Source of the DNA: Odiellus spinosus
Lineage: Eukaryota; Arthropoda; Arachnida; Opiliones; Phalangiidae
Direction of reading: 5' to 3'
Length of the DNA: 64,000 nt
NCBI GenBank assembly: GCA_963920705.1
Contig: OY987239.1
Span: forward strand, 2,916,376-2,980,375
The position numbers were made by a program, and so were the translations under genes. Every line of letters begins with the position of its first letter. The first letter of the stretch is position 1. Below are positions 7,411 through 19,130 of the stretch, in pieces. Below the pieces are notes generated by a model. The model saw only the letters and a program-made list of their open reading frames with translations. It searched no databases and was not told the origin of the DNA.

Positions 7411-10400
7411 TTTGAATGTCTTTGACAAGCGTATCGACTTGCTTCTTTGTGTCCAAAATCTCCACACTTTGGGTGTATGGATTGTAACGGACTGTAAATG
7501 ATCTCGGAATTGATAGAGCGTATTCCCTGAAAATTACATTAACCTTTGTTAATTTGAAACAATTGATCAAATTATAAAACCAGAAATACATAGTAAAAAC
7601 ATGATAATAGAAGATATCCAAGGATAGTTAAATTGGGTTTATTGTGTATGAAGTAAATCTAGGAGCTAAAAATGGAACAGTAACAATTCGAGATTTTTCT
7701 CACAATTTTTAGACACGTTTTTAGTGTTGTTCTAACGTGGGTAAAGTTAGAATAAAAGTGAATATAAATTCTGGAAAATAGTTTGCTGTATCCATGTAGA
7801 TAGGACGAGAAAGCGCCTGCCTTTCAGCATTTAAATTAATTTTCCCGCGCGTCGACTGAAAACTGGAGCCGTTCAAGGCCATTACCTCAAGATAGAGACA
7901 TTAATGTATCTATCTAGGAGTATATAGGGGTGAAGGCGAGTTCGACTGCCTGTTCTTAGGTCTCAAGTTTTGGGCAGGTTAGACACTCACGCCCATCTAG
8001 TTGCGATGATTACGCGCATCACGTGATCACGAATTCTTAACTCTAACCAATAGAAGAGTTGACGACCTGTGCCAAAATAGTTGCGCGTAAATTTACCACC
8101 AGAACGAGGGGAAAGCTTGTTTCTGGGTGACAGAAATTGGTAAGCGCGTTTCAATGGGAAAATAGGCAGTCCAACTCTCCTTCACCCTTATATCCTCCTA
8201 GTATCTATCAACGGTCCAATGCTGTATCAATATCCAATTTATGTATTTCTCGCCTACGGTTACTACAACTAGATGGCAGCAGTGCCTCACCAAATTAACG
8301 GAATAAGGCGTGACGTCATGGAAAAGTGGTAGCTAGCAACGTCAATCGTCAAGTAGAGTTGACGAAGGCCATTAAACTTGTTTTTTGTTATATCTACTCG
8401 CTTATTTAACTATTTTAACCAGTACAGCAAATAATGATATAGTTACGGTTTCTTGAGAACGCCTCGGTGTCTCCGTTTCATCACTTAACGCGGCTCAAGT
8501 AATAATTCAAGTAAAACTAGATGTGTTTTCGAAACTTTCAACTATTCATGAACTAGTGGCCATGCTCCTAATTACTGTTATAACCCTACTACTATTTTGA
8601 GCAATGCGTTCCATTCTGTCCCCGCTTTTATATTTGGATAACTCTTGGACAAGAGCAAAGGTCGGACAGTAAAACTTTTTCACTCAACTATTTTGGTCAA
8701 CATGTAGATGAATCGTGTGAATATAAGTTTGAATAGTTGAGCAAAGGCTTAGGAAGAAATTATTCAGTTACGTTTAATCATGGACGTATAAAGAACTAAC
8801 GTTCATGGATATTGCACTCGTACCTTCTGTAAGATATTTTCAGTAGATCGCGATTTCGGATAATTTCGTCCTCTATAGATGGCGGAAGTGAGGCACTTTT
8901 TGGGAAATTTTGGCGAAACGAATTTCCTGTTTTAAAATTGTCGTCTGCACGTTCTGCAGTTTTCCAATTTCAGATGTGACGTAATGCCACATTTCCTGTC
9001 TAACGACAAACTTCGTTACTAGATGGCGCCAATGAACATCGCGAATTCTGTTGACACGTTTTTGTCGGAGTGCAAAATCCATGAACGTTAGTTCTTTATA
9101 CATCCATGGTTGAATCATCTCTGAACAATTAAGGCTTAAATTGAGTTGAATATATGATATTTCAACTAAGGATTTCTGTTAATTAAAATTTAGAGTACCT
9201 CATTTTCTGTTGCGAGTCAGTGAAACTTTCAGCAACGAAGTAAATTGGTTGGTATTCGGTTATGGATATTTTTGATTTCCGGTTAATTGAGGTTCAAATG
9301 GGCGAATTTCCGGTTTTCCACTTAACGCGTACTGTTAACAATGATTTTAATTTATTAATAATTAATAATTAATATATTACTATACATCTGTATAGTAAAT
9401 AGGAGTTTGCATAAATTCGAAAAATTGTTTTTTTACTGAAATACAATGTTAAACTTCGTGTCAACTCCTCTTGAAGAAATTTTTAAGCAAGTTATAGTTA
9501 TACTAACTCGAAGTTCTCCAAAAGATGATAGTAGACCAGCCCCGTAAGCTTTTAATTGTCCATTTTGCTTACACAGTCCGAATTCCACCGTGAACCAAAA
9601 ACACTGGAAATAAGGTAAATTAGATAAAATCAAAGGCTTTCAGCGTTAACGACGTTTTTTTGTGGTTCGATTTAGCCACACCAAAAATTTATCTCTATTT
9701 CATAAAAGTAAATAACGCCCCTTAGCTTATAACTATCAGCAAAGGTCCATCACTTAAAAGTAAAAAAAAAAATCATCATCCCTCTCTGGCTCGAGTGATT
9801 TTGACTCCTCTATGATATTTTGAATCGGGAGAGGGGGGCGAAATTTGGGTTGGGCCCCGCTTGGCTGTGTTGTCCTCCCTCCAAACTCCGGACAACTGCG
9901 CAAGGGGACAAATGCGCAAGGGGACAAATGCGCAAGGGGACAAATGCGCAAGGGGACAAGTGCGCAAGGGGACAACCACGCAAGGGACAACTACGCAAGG
10001 GGGAAAACTACGCAAGGGGAAACTGCGCCAGGTGTGTAAAAAGGGAAAACTGAGCAAGGGGAAAACTACGCAATTGGAAAACTACGGAAGTGGAAAACTA
10101 CGCAAGTGGAAAACTACGCAAGTGGAAAACTACGCAAGTGGAAAACTACGCAAGTGGAAAACTACGCAAGTGGAAAACTACGCAAGTGGAAAACTACGCA
10201 AGTGGAAAACTACGCAAGTGGAAAACTACGCAAGTGGAAAACTACGCAAGTGGAAAACTACGCAAGTGGAAAACTACGCAAGTGGAAAACTACGCACGTG
10301 TAAAACTACGCAAGTGGAAAACTACGCAAGTGGAAAACTACGCAAGTGGAAAACTACGCAAGTGGAAAACTACGATAGGGGAAAACTACGCAAGGGGAAA

Positions 10401-13400
10401 ACTGAGCAAGGGAACAACTGCGCAAGGGAAAACTGAGCAAGTGGAAAACTACGCAAGGGGACAACTGAGCAAGGGGACAACTGCTCAAGGGGACAAATGC
10501 GCAAGGGGACAAATGCGCAAGGGGAAAACTGAGAGAGGGGAAAACTGAGAAATTGGACAACTGCGCCAGGGGACAACTGCGCCAGGGACAACTGCGCCAG
10601 GGGACAATTGCGCCAGGGGACAACTGCGCCAGGGGACAACTGCGCCAGGGGACAACTGCGCCAGGTGGCAACTGCGCCAGGGGGCAACTGCGCTAGGGGA
10701 CTACTGCGCTAGGGGACAACTGCGCCAGGGGACAACTGCGCCAGGGGACAACTGCGCCAGGGGACAACTGCGCCAGGGGACAACTGCGCCAGGGGACAAC
10801 TGCGCCAGGGGACATCTGCGCCAGAGGACAACTGCGCCAGGGGGCAACTGCGACAGGGGGCAACTGCGCCAGGGGGCAACTGCGCCAGGGGACAACTGCG
10901 CCAGGGGACAACTGCGCCAGGGGGCAACTGCGCCAGGGGGCAACTGCGCCAGGGGACAACTGCGCCAGGGGACAACTGCGCCAGGGGACAACTGCGCCAG
11001 GGGACAATTGCGCCAGGGGACATCTGCGCCAGGGGACATCTGCGCCAGGGGACATCTGCGCCAGGGGACATCTGCGCCAGGGGACATCTGCGCCAGGGGA
11101 CATCTGCGCCAGGGGACATCTGCGCCAGGGGACATCTGCGCCAGGGGACATCTGCGCCAGGGGACAACTGCGCCAGGGGACAACTGCGCCAGGGGACAAC
11201 TGCGCCAGGGGACAACTGCGCAAGTGGAAACCTGCTTAAGTGGATCCTTTCCGGTTAAACGGTGTGATTTTTTGAATATAATTATACTTATAGATAAATT
11301 ATAAAATGATAAAACGATAAAATTAACAGAAATGTTACGGTTGCTCGTAAATAATCGTAATATTAGTGAGTAATCCCTAGAATTCTTATATAATTTGTGA
11401 CGTATTACGTACAGTCGCCAGTTTTTCAATGTACTCGTCGGGTGCACCTAAGGAAGCCAATCCGATCTCTTGGGCGAATCTGGCAAAACTAGGATCCGCA
11501 AATAAAGGAGCGTGGCCAAGAAGTTCGTGGCAAATATCACTTAAAAAAAAAAGGTATGTTAGAACTCTTAATAATCACTGCATTGTAGTATTTAACTTAC
11601 GGTTCTGGTGTGTAAAAAGGCTTAGTGTGATGACGTATGTACTGCGTAGAATGAAAAACTCTAAAAGCCAAACCGGCTAAGAAATCTCTGGAACTTAAAA
11701 GACCAGCTACTGGTCTGAGTGTAAATCCAGTACAGCCTAAAAGTAGTATATAAATTAAATTAAATGGAAACAATGAGCTAAATATGGAACAGTTTTTTTT
11801 AACTTGTATTTTGAAGTTCGCTTTTAAGTAAAACATCAAGATTATATTTGTACCTTTTAAAAAGTCTGATACATCTTGTAACTGTGGAATGTTGTTCGAT
11901 CTGTAGCCACAGTTTTCAATCATCAATGGAAAAATATGATTATGTTCGTGACAAGCGTGTGTTGGGTAGAGTTTAACCAATTCACGAAAAACTTTCCCCC
12001 TGAGATATAGTGTGATCATTTCCAAATTAGTATTAAATTGGTTTCAACGAAGTTCTGTCGGTTGGCAGAATTTAGCTATTTGTGACCCAACTTTAACATA
12101 ACAGTTTCAGGGAGAAACAGCTAATGACATCAGAGGATAATGAAGCCAATGTTTTAATATGTTAAACTCTTATTTTTTATTTTAAGGGAGAATGCAGCCT
12201 AATAACAAATGATTTTTTATCGATTCCTTATCGTTTAAATAGGCCTAATCCCTCAATTAAAAGTTTACAAAACAAATATTAAACTAGAAATAAATTTAAA
12301 ACGTACCCTGAAAATAGGCTTAGCGGGATTCATGGAGATCCTGAATTGCCTCCGTGTAAGGTCTAGCGACCAATGAGCGAAGGCCGTCGTTCTCTTCAGA
12401 TCTCCAGGAGACTTACAATCGCGTTCGATTGATCGCTAGACCTTATACGCCTGGAAATCAGGATCTCCATGAATGCCGCTAAGCATATTTTCCGGGTAAG
12501 GTTTAAATTTATTTCTAGTTTAATATTTGTTCGTAAATTTTTTCATTAGTGGGTTAGGCCTATTTAAACGATCAGAAATCGATAAAAAAAATCGATAATT
12601 TTTATTTATTTATTTATTTTTTTTTTTCACACGAGCTTCTTTAAAAGGGTGTGTTTTAATTAGGAACCATGTTGGGCTCGAATGGAAACCTTAAATCTGT
12701 CCATTGCCCATTCTGCAGTAATATTTGTCAGTCTGTCACAAATAGCCTTTCCTTTCTAGTCAAGGAAGCCAAACTAGGTTTAAATTAATATGTCTTAAAC
12801 CCAAATAAATTAATGTTAATTCCCCATTGCTTGTTGGAATTGTAACCATAGTAAATATTTACCAAGTTTCAGTTTCTTCTTTCGTGTACTCCACCCTAGG
12901 GATTTCTTGCCCACCATTCAAAATTATAAATAAGTTATAATTAGTAATGAATAATTAATAATAAATAATTAATTATGAAATTAATAATGAAATAAATAAT
13001 GAATAATTTATAAAAACTTATAAAAAATAATTAATAGTGAATAATTAATAATAAATAATTAATTATGAAATTAATAATGAAATAAATAATGAATAATAAA
13101 TAATAAATAATTAATTATGAAATTAATAATGAAATAAATAATGAATAATAAATAATAAATAATGAATAATTAATAATGAAATAAATAATGAATAATAAAT
13201 AATAATTAAATAATTAATAATGAATAATAAATAATTAATAATGAATAATAAATAATTAATAATGAAATAAATAATGAAGAATTTATAATGAAATAAATAA
13301 TGAATAACTAATAATGTAATAAATAATGAATAATTATTAATGAAATAAATAATGAATAATAAAAATAATGAAATAAATAATGAATAATAAATAATTAACA

Positions 13401-15184
13401 ATGAAATAAATAATGAATAATAAATAATTAACAATGAAATAAATAATGAATAATAAATAATTAACAATGAAATAAATAATGAATAATGAAATAAATAATG
13501 AATAAATAGTTAATAATGAATAAATAGTTAATAATGAATAAATAATTAATAATGAATAAATAATTAATAATGAATAAATAATGAATAATGAATAAATAAT
13601 TAATAATTAATAATGAATAAATAATTAATAATGAATAAATAATTAATAATGAATAAATAATTAATAATGAATAAATAATTAATAATGAATAAATAATTAA
13701 TAATGAATAAATAATTAATAATGAATAAATAATTAATAATATATTAAAAATAAATAGTAATTATTAGTTATTAAAAATAAATAGTAATTATTAATTATTA
13801 AAAATAAATAATAATTATTAATTATTAAAAATAAATAAGTATTAATTATTAAAAATAAATAATAATAATTAATTATTAAAAATAAATAATAATAATTAAT
13901 TATTAAAAATAAATAATAATTATTAATTATTAAAAATAAATAATAATTATTAATTTTTAAAAATAAATAATAATTATTTATGATAAATAATGAATAAATA
14001 ATTATTAATGGTGAATAATGAATAGTATATAGTTATTATTCGTAACTAATGAATAATAAATAATTATTTTTCGTAATTAATGAATAATAAATAATTATTA
14101 TTCGTAATTAATGAATAATAAATAATTATTCGTAATTAATGAATAATAAATAATTATTATTCGTAATTAATGAATAATAAATAATTATTATTCGTAATTA
14201 ATGAATAATAAATAATTATTATTCGTAATTAATGAATAATAAATAATTATTATTCGTAATTAATGAATAATAAATAATTATTATTCGTAATTAATGAATA
14301 ATAAATAATTATTAATCGTAATTAATGAATAATAAATAATTATTATTCGTAATTAATGAATAATAAATAATTATTAATGATAAATAATGAATAATAAATA
14401 AATACTGAGGAATAAACATTGAAAATTAATAATTCCAAAACTAATAATAAAAATTAAAAATAAATAAAAGTGAATAATAAATGAAAGTAATGGAATGTAA
14501 ACAAATAAAGAATAATAAATAGGGAATAAATTATTTAAAAATACAACCAATTCTCGACGACCGTACGTATAAATAGGATTTAATTTTAATTGAATGCTTA
14601 TTAGAATTAAATAAACTTACTGTTTGTAGAAAAATGCAATATCAGCGAAGAATTTTCTTCTTTCTCGGTAAACTTTATCCGTAAACCCCTTGGAAAATAA
14701 AACCTTTTGAATTTTTTATCCGAGCTTATAACACGAAGGCCATTTTTGGATAAAAACGGATATAGATTATTTTTTATTTTATTATTCTATTTTTTTTTAT
14801 TTCATCTTTGAATAAGTTAACTCGAATAAAAAATAGACTGTTTTTAATCAAACAGATAACATGCATTATAATTCAGTAGATTTTATCCAATTAATAAAAA
14901 TAAGAATTTTAAATATACGTACGGGATGATCACAATCAAGTTCTGCTCCGTAACTAAGTATCTGATTGGCAAATTTGTCCAACTCTTGAATTTTACCAGG
15001 AAACAATGGCACAGTGTCTAAAAAAATTAACCAGTTGCAAAACGAAATATAAAGGAAAACTACGAGCTGAAAATTTAAACTATTTTCAAAATTATCTACC
15101 AGCGTTGTCCTTATGGTCTCTAGAGATGATCTGCAAGTAGATGGATCTCTCTTTGATCATGTCCAGGGCCTCAGTAGTTTAAGC
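7411..15184 (-). CDS. PAH: Phenylalanine-4-hydroxylase (aromatic amino-acid hydroxylase), multi-exon
   Basis: Tetrahydrobiopterin- and iron-dependent enzyme that hydroxylates phenylalanine to tyrosine in the cytosol. Exons on the minus strand, 5' to 3': 15184-15100, 15017-14923, 14688-14621, 12913-12863, 11999-11854, 11736-11601, 11539-11413, 9603-9508 and 7526-7411. Phases match across every junction checked. Seen motifs: [77 protein letters not shown] (two iron-binding His), [26 protein letters not shown] (iron-binding Glu) and [14 protein letters not shown]. This wording fits phenylalanine rather than tryptophan or tyrosine hydroxylase. Oddities: the exon with FQPVYYVA expected between 9508 and 7526 was not found; the acceptor before 12913 reads GG instead of AG; the most upstream exon shows an in-frame TAA just after its apparent acceptor. 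The regulatory N-terminus and the C-terminal end are not visible. Either a decaying copy or a live gene with sequence errors. Confidence 0.9.
7527..8853. other. Intron-like sequence without recognised features
   Basis: Lies between hydroxylase exons 8 and 10. No exon, repeat family or RNA was recognised, including the expected exon 9. Confidence 0.4.
8854..11240. repeat. Segmental duplication, copy 2
   Basis: Second copy of the segment at 1-2062, lacking the 151-bp MITE. It holds exon 8 in its proper gene context and a longer minisatellite, so it looks like the original locus. Confidence 0.9.
9893..11236. repeat. GC-rich 16-bp minisatellite, expanded copy
   Basis: About 84 units. Two homogeneous blocks are new relative to copy 1: a run of ACTACGCAAGTGGAAA units (about 10070-10370) and a run of GGGGACATCTGCGCCA units (about 11020-11160). 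Their near-identity shows recent local expansion. It sits in the intron between hydroxylase exons 7 and 8. Confidence 0.95.
12180..12605. mobile_element. Foldback inverted-repeat element (MITE)
   Basis: Two arms of about 190 bp, each from ATCGATT..AGGCCTAAT through TAAACTAGAAATAAATTTAAA to GCTTAGCGG.ATTCATGGAGATCCTG, face each other around a short centre near 12390. No open frame. Related arms or half arms occur at 40340-40400, 41960-42050, 44930-45080, 46280-46400 and 46730-46870. Confidence 0.8.
12930..14450. repeat. AT-rich simple and higher-order repeat
   Basis: Almost only A and T in units such as TAATGAATAAATAAT, ATTAAAAATAAATAATAATTA and TCGTAATTAATGAATAATAAATAATTATTAT (period about 31 near 14050-14360). 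Neighbouring blocks have different period lengths. It lies inside a hydroxylase intron. The long minus-strand open frame here (Ile/Tyr/Leu-rich) is a repeat artefact. Confidence 0.95.
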
Positions 15185-15590
15185 CTATAATTTAAGGGTA
15201 AAATAAACAAATGACGTCATCAAGTAAACAAATTTGCATAAGCCACGCCCCCAAAATAAACAAATTTGCATAATTAGCCCCGCCCCCAAAATAAACAAAC
15301 AGGGCATCCGTCAACAAATGACGTCATCCATCAATAAATTTGCCTAATAGACCCCACCCCCCAGTACACAAATTAACCCCGCCCCCGTCAATCAACAGCT
15401 CATCCATCAACAAATGACCTCATCCGTCAACAAATTGACCTAATTAACCCCGCCAGTCTGACCCGGCCTAACCCCCGGTCGAAAAACCCATTTTCAAGGA
15501 GGACTGTCACAAATTTTCATTTTTCCGTCCCTGCTCCTTTATTTTTTTTTATTTTTCCCTCCCTGCTCCTTTGTTTTTCTGCATGACTCC
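15185..15590. promoter_or_regulatory. Upstream region of virus-like cassette with CRE-like sites
   Basis: Reiterated motifs ATAAACAAATTTGCATAA and CCCCGCCCCCAAAATAAACAAA, plus two TGACGTCA palindromes (15212-15219, 15319-15326), the classical CREB/ATF site. Several imperfect direct repeats end just before the TATA box of the next genes. Role as an enhancer is inferred. Confidence 0.45.
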
Positions 15591-15593
15591 GGA

Positions 15594-15601
15594 TATAAAA
15601 G
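15594..15601 (+). promoter_or_regulatory. TATA box
   Basis: TATAAAAG preceded by GGA, 101 bases upstream of the ATG at 15702. No competing gene lies upstream on this strand. Confidence 0.55.
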
Positions 15602-15701
15602 GGGGATTCTGTAGCCAAAAAGACTGGGGGACCAATGACTCATTCACTCACTAGGGGAGAAGGATATCATATAAAAGACTCGATCCTAAAGTCAGCTTAA
15701 A

Positions 15702-16031
15702 ATGGATTTACGGGTAACGAAGGAAAGTGCTCGCGTTCAATTACAGAAATGTCAATGCTGTGTCTGGAAGCGTTGGTTTTTTCACGATTCTTACACTCTT
15801 CGCCATTGTAAATACTGGCTTAGAGTCCTCTTGACTCCGATCACGGTCCCCATTGGTCTTATTCGTTCAATTATTACTCGAAATTCCCGATTCGTTCTGG
15901 CCCCATGGTACGATATTCTCGGGCTAATCTTTATTTTACCGTATTATTGGGAGATCTACGAGTTGAAACCTTTAAACCATATATGTCGCTGGTGCGATGG
16001 CTTAATTCCTCTCAAAAGGAAGGATAAATAA
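15702..16031 (+). CDS. Small Cys-containing protein of virus-like cassette, function unknown
   Basis: 109 residues starting at the first ATG after the TATA box. It has CxCC near residue 18 and CxxC (CRWC) near residue 93, two hydrophobic stretches (about residues 43-55 and 69-82) and a basic C-terminus (LKRKDK). I do not recognise the family. The intronless frame and the tight 51-nt spacing to the next ORF suggest a compact viral or Polinton-type gene block rather than a host gene. Confidence 0.5.
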   Translation: MDLRVTKESARVQLQKCQCCVWKRWFFHDSYTLRHCKYWLRVLLTPITVPIGLIRSIITRNSRFVLAPWYDILGLIFILPYYWEIYELKPLNHICRWCDGLIPLKRKDK

Positions 16032-16082
16032 GTCTGACCAGCTTGTTTCATCTTCATTGTTATTCTTCAACTCTGCTTGACG

Positions 16083-16406
16083 ATGCTCGCTCCCATCTAC
16101 GATTCGTTCTACTTGACTCTCCCGAGTAACGCCTCCATGACTCAATACCCAAAAAACACAAAAACCAGTTACACGACGCAATTACCCACGTCATTTGATT
16201 TATCTGAAGGACATTGGGAAGTCGGTTTATCGGGCATTAGTATGCCTTCTAAATGGGATAATATTACTGACTTTTTCGATACTTTTGTCGTTAGAATGGT
16301 TGATTTAGATTTAAAATACGAAACGGGTCAGGGAACCGTAAACGATAAAAGTACAATAATTAACAAGTTGGGAAACCAAAATAATACCTCCCCGACAACC
16401 ACGTGA
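16083..16406 (+). pseudogene. Truncated protein of Polinton/adintovirus-like element
   Basis: The frame opens with MLAPIYDSFYLTLPSNAS; the ATG at 16083 is preferred. It continues with a segment holding YPKNTKTSYTTQLP and GHWEVGLSGISMPS. From memory this pattern (TLPSNAS .. YP.NT .. L..W.VGL) is shared by uncharacterised proteins of invertebrate DNA elements that also carry a family-B polymerase. Family members are much longer; this one is cut at about 16361, where the hairpin-ended element begins, and the last 15 codons belong to that element. Confidence 0.5.
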
Positions 16407-18060
16407 TGTTAACTAACCTAACCTTACCTAAAATATTAAAATTTATGGCATTTGTGGAAGACGAAGATTGAAAGCAAAAAAAAATAATATCTCAATTAAA
16501 CACTAAATATATTAAACCAATAATTCAGGTCAAAAATATACTTCTTATCAAGATAAATTTGAATGCAAAAGAATCAAACTTAATTCAAAATAAAATTTTG
16601 AGAACTAGAGTCGGATAAAAATTTGCTGAATAATGAATTAATTTTAATATAAATGCGTATCGAGTAAAATAAGCAAGGTCAAGGTTCTTCTTTTAAAAAC
16701 ATATAATAATTTTGAAGGCTCTAGAGTTTTTGCAGACCAAGTAACGCCAATAGGCAAAATATTATATCACATTGAACCTATAAGCATTTCTTCAGTATAC
16801 CAACACAACCCTAAATAATTCTCTACTTAAAACCAAACCTAACTAGAGAAAAAAAGGAAAATAAATAAGATATAACAACATAGATTTCAAGATAAATAAT
16901 CCAGTCCATAATTCAGTATTAAAACAAAAAAATCAGAATTAAGACAACTGAAATTAGCAATCTTTGGTAATATGTAAAATAGCCCTTACACGAACAATTT
17001 AAGTAAAGCAAATTATCAAACAAACGCCAAATAAGTCAATTAATTAAAATTAAAAATATTAATCTTACCACTACCAAATAACGGGCAGAAAACACAGACA
17101 TCAAGATAACATTAGCAAAATAAATTTTCAACACCGGTAATCCTGAGAACTAGATTCTACAAAATCTTCTGGAATAATAAATTTATTTTAATCTAAAAAA
17201 TATAAAATCTTAAAAAAATATATATACAAATAACATATTGATAAACCAATTAAAATTAGATGCGAAAAACATTTAATCTCGATATGAGATTAAATACACA
17301 AGGTCAAGGTTCTTCTTTTAAAACCATATCAGAATTTTGACGGTTGTAGAGTATTTGTAGACCAAGTAACGTGAAAAGGCAAAATGTTATATCACATTGA
17401 ACCTATACATGGCTTCAGTATACAACACAAGTTGTGAAACAAACGTTATTTTACGTGACTACACACTAGCTAAAACGTCACCGAAAATAAACGACAGTAG
17501 GCATTAATAAACATATTCAATAAACAATTAACGAATAAGCTTTCCGCATAACACGCTAAACTACGAACTGTGACGTACAATTTCGCTTTTTGGTGCTACA
17601 CGACCTACAGATACCTTATAAGCCTACGTCTAAAAACACGTTTTTTGGTGATATTGCTGTGAGTAAAGAATAGATGTTTCTCTTTTGGCCCTACCATAAA
17701 TTTTTTATATTTTTTTTTTCTGACAGGGCAGGCCTGAGTAAAAATATACCAAGTTGTGAAACAAACGTCATTTTACGTGACTCCACACTAGCTAAAATGT
17801 TACCGGAAATACACGACAGTAGGCATTAAAAGCCTGGTTCTATTATACTTAATTGGGATTAACATTAAATTCATGTATGAAAAAGTGTGAAACTAAAACT
17901 AGCAGTCATCACGAGATCCAATCACGTGATTCTTTTCCTCACTCTGTCTACATTTCACTCTTGGGTCAACCATATCATACATGACTATTAAAACACGAGA
18001 AATTTCAATGTCAATCCGGTTTAAGAAAGTTCGTCAATTGTTAATTGTGGCATGACTAAA

Positions 18061-18603
18061 GCCGGATTCACACAGACCTATTTTCACGCTTTTCACGGTC
18101 ACGCGCGAGGGGCAATGGGCAAACCACTCTTGGAATCAGGTGTACAAACTAAATGGAATCACGCGAATCGATACGGAATCACGCGAATCGATTCGGAATC
18201 ACGCGAATCGATTCGGAATCACGCGAATCGATTCGGAATCAGGAGAATCGATACGGAATCACGCGAATCGATTCGGAATCACGCGAATCGATTCGGAATC
18301 ACGCGAATCGATTCGGAATCACGCGAATCGATACGGAATCACGCGAAACGATACGGAATCACGCGAATCGATTCGGAATCACGCGAATCGATTCGGAATC
18401 ACGAGAATCGATTCGGAATCACGCGAATCACGAATCAATTCGGAATCACGCGAATTGATTCGGAATCACTGACAATCAAATGAATCTGGAATCAGGTGTA
18501 CAAAATTTTTCTAGAGTGGTTTGCACCTCGCTCGCGCGTGCTAATGGTACTTCTATGAGTTCACGAGCGTGAAACGCGTAAAAACAGGTCTGTGTGTATC
18601 CGC
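18061..18603. mobile_element. Nested inverted-repeat element with internal minisatellite
   Basis: Ends GCCGGATTCACACAGACC and (complement) GCGGATACACACAGACC are inverted repeats continuing for about 70 bp (CACGCGCGAG.., GCAAACCACTCT). Between them is a 20-bp minisatellite framed by GGAATCAGGTGTACAAA in direct orientation (18131 and 18488). No coding frame apart from repeat artefacts. Confidence 0.7.
18155..18468. repeat. 20-bp minisatellite GGAATCACGCGAATCGATTC
   Basis: About 16 units, nearly all 20 bp. Each contains the palindrome GAATCGATTC, so every unit carries an ATCGAT core. The three overlapping open frames (Ser/Arg/Ile/Asn repeats) are artefacts. Confidence 0.95.
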
Positions 18604-18609
18604 GTTAAC

Positions 18610-19130
18610 CTGGTTCGCTCTGCGTATGTACACAATTTCGCACGAAATACATTTGCGAAACGCGCGAAAATTATAAAAAAATTAATTTGAAAATCCGTGC
18701 CAGTAATTAAAACCAAATACGCCACTGTTTGCAAGTTTGCCAGAAGATTACGATATTTCCCCATACATGAAGCTGATTCTCCCAAGAATATCAAAAAAAA
18801 ATCACATTGATATTTTCCATGCGTAAAGAGGTTTCCGACTTCAAATTTAGTGGTCTACACATACTCGCGTGCTGGCGAACTCGATTTTACACGTGTCACA
18901 AATACACTGGAAACCTACTCTACTTCTGTTCGAGGAGAGTTTTCACGACTATCATTTTTCTTAAGTGGTTTAACATTATGCATAAATCTGCCTCAGCTTC
19001 AAATCTTATACACCAATTCCCCTTGAACTGGTTAAAAATTCACCGAGTATAATCGAAGTTATTATTGTCTTATCTCTTATCTAAATTATGTTGTTTCAAT
19101 CTTCCATACCCGTGTAAACGCACCTTTATT
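18610..19130. other. Unassigned part of copy A element
   Basis: No gene recognised. Short frames here show no known motif and none appears in the homologous part of copy B. Confidence 0.4.

Noticed and set aside
13123..13467. 114-codon Ile/Tyr/Leu frame
   Set aside because: Simple AT-rich repeat; no start context or conserved domain.
18052..18483. Three overlapping Ser/Arg/Asn-rich repeat proteins
   Set aside because: Artefacts of the 20-bp minisatellite.
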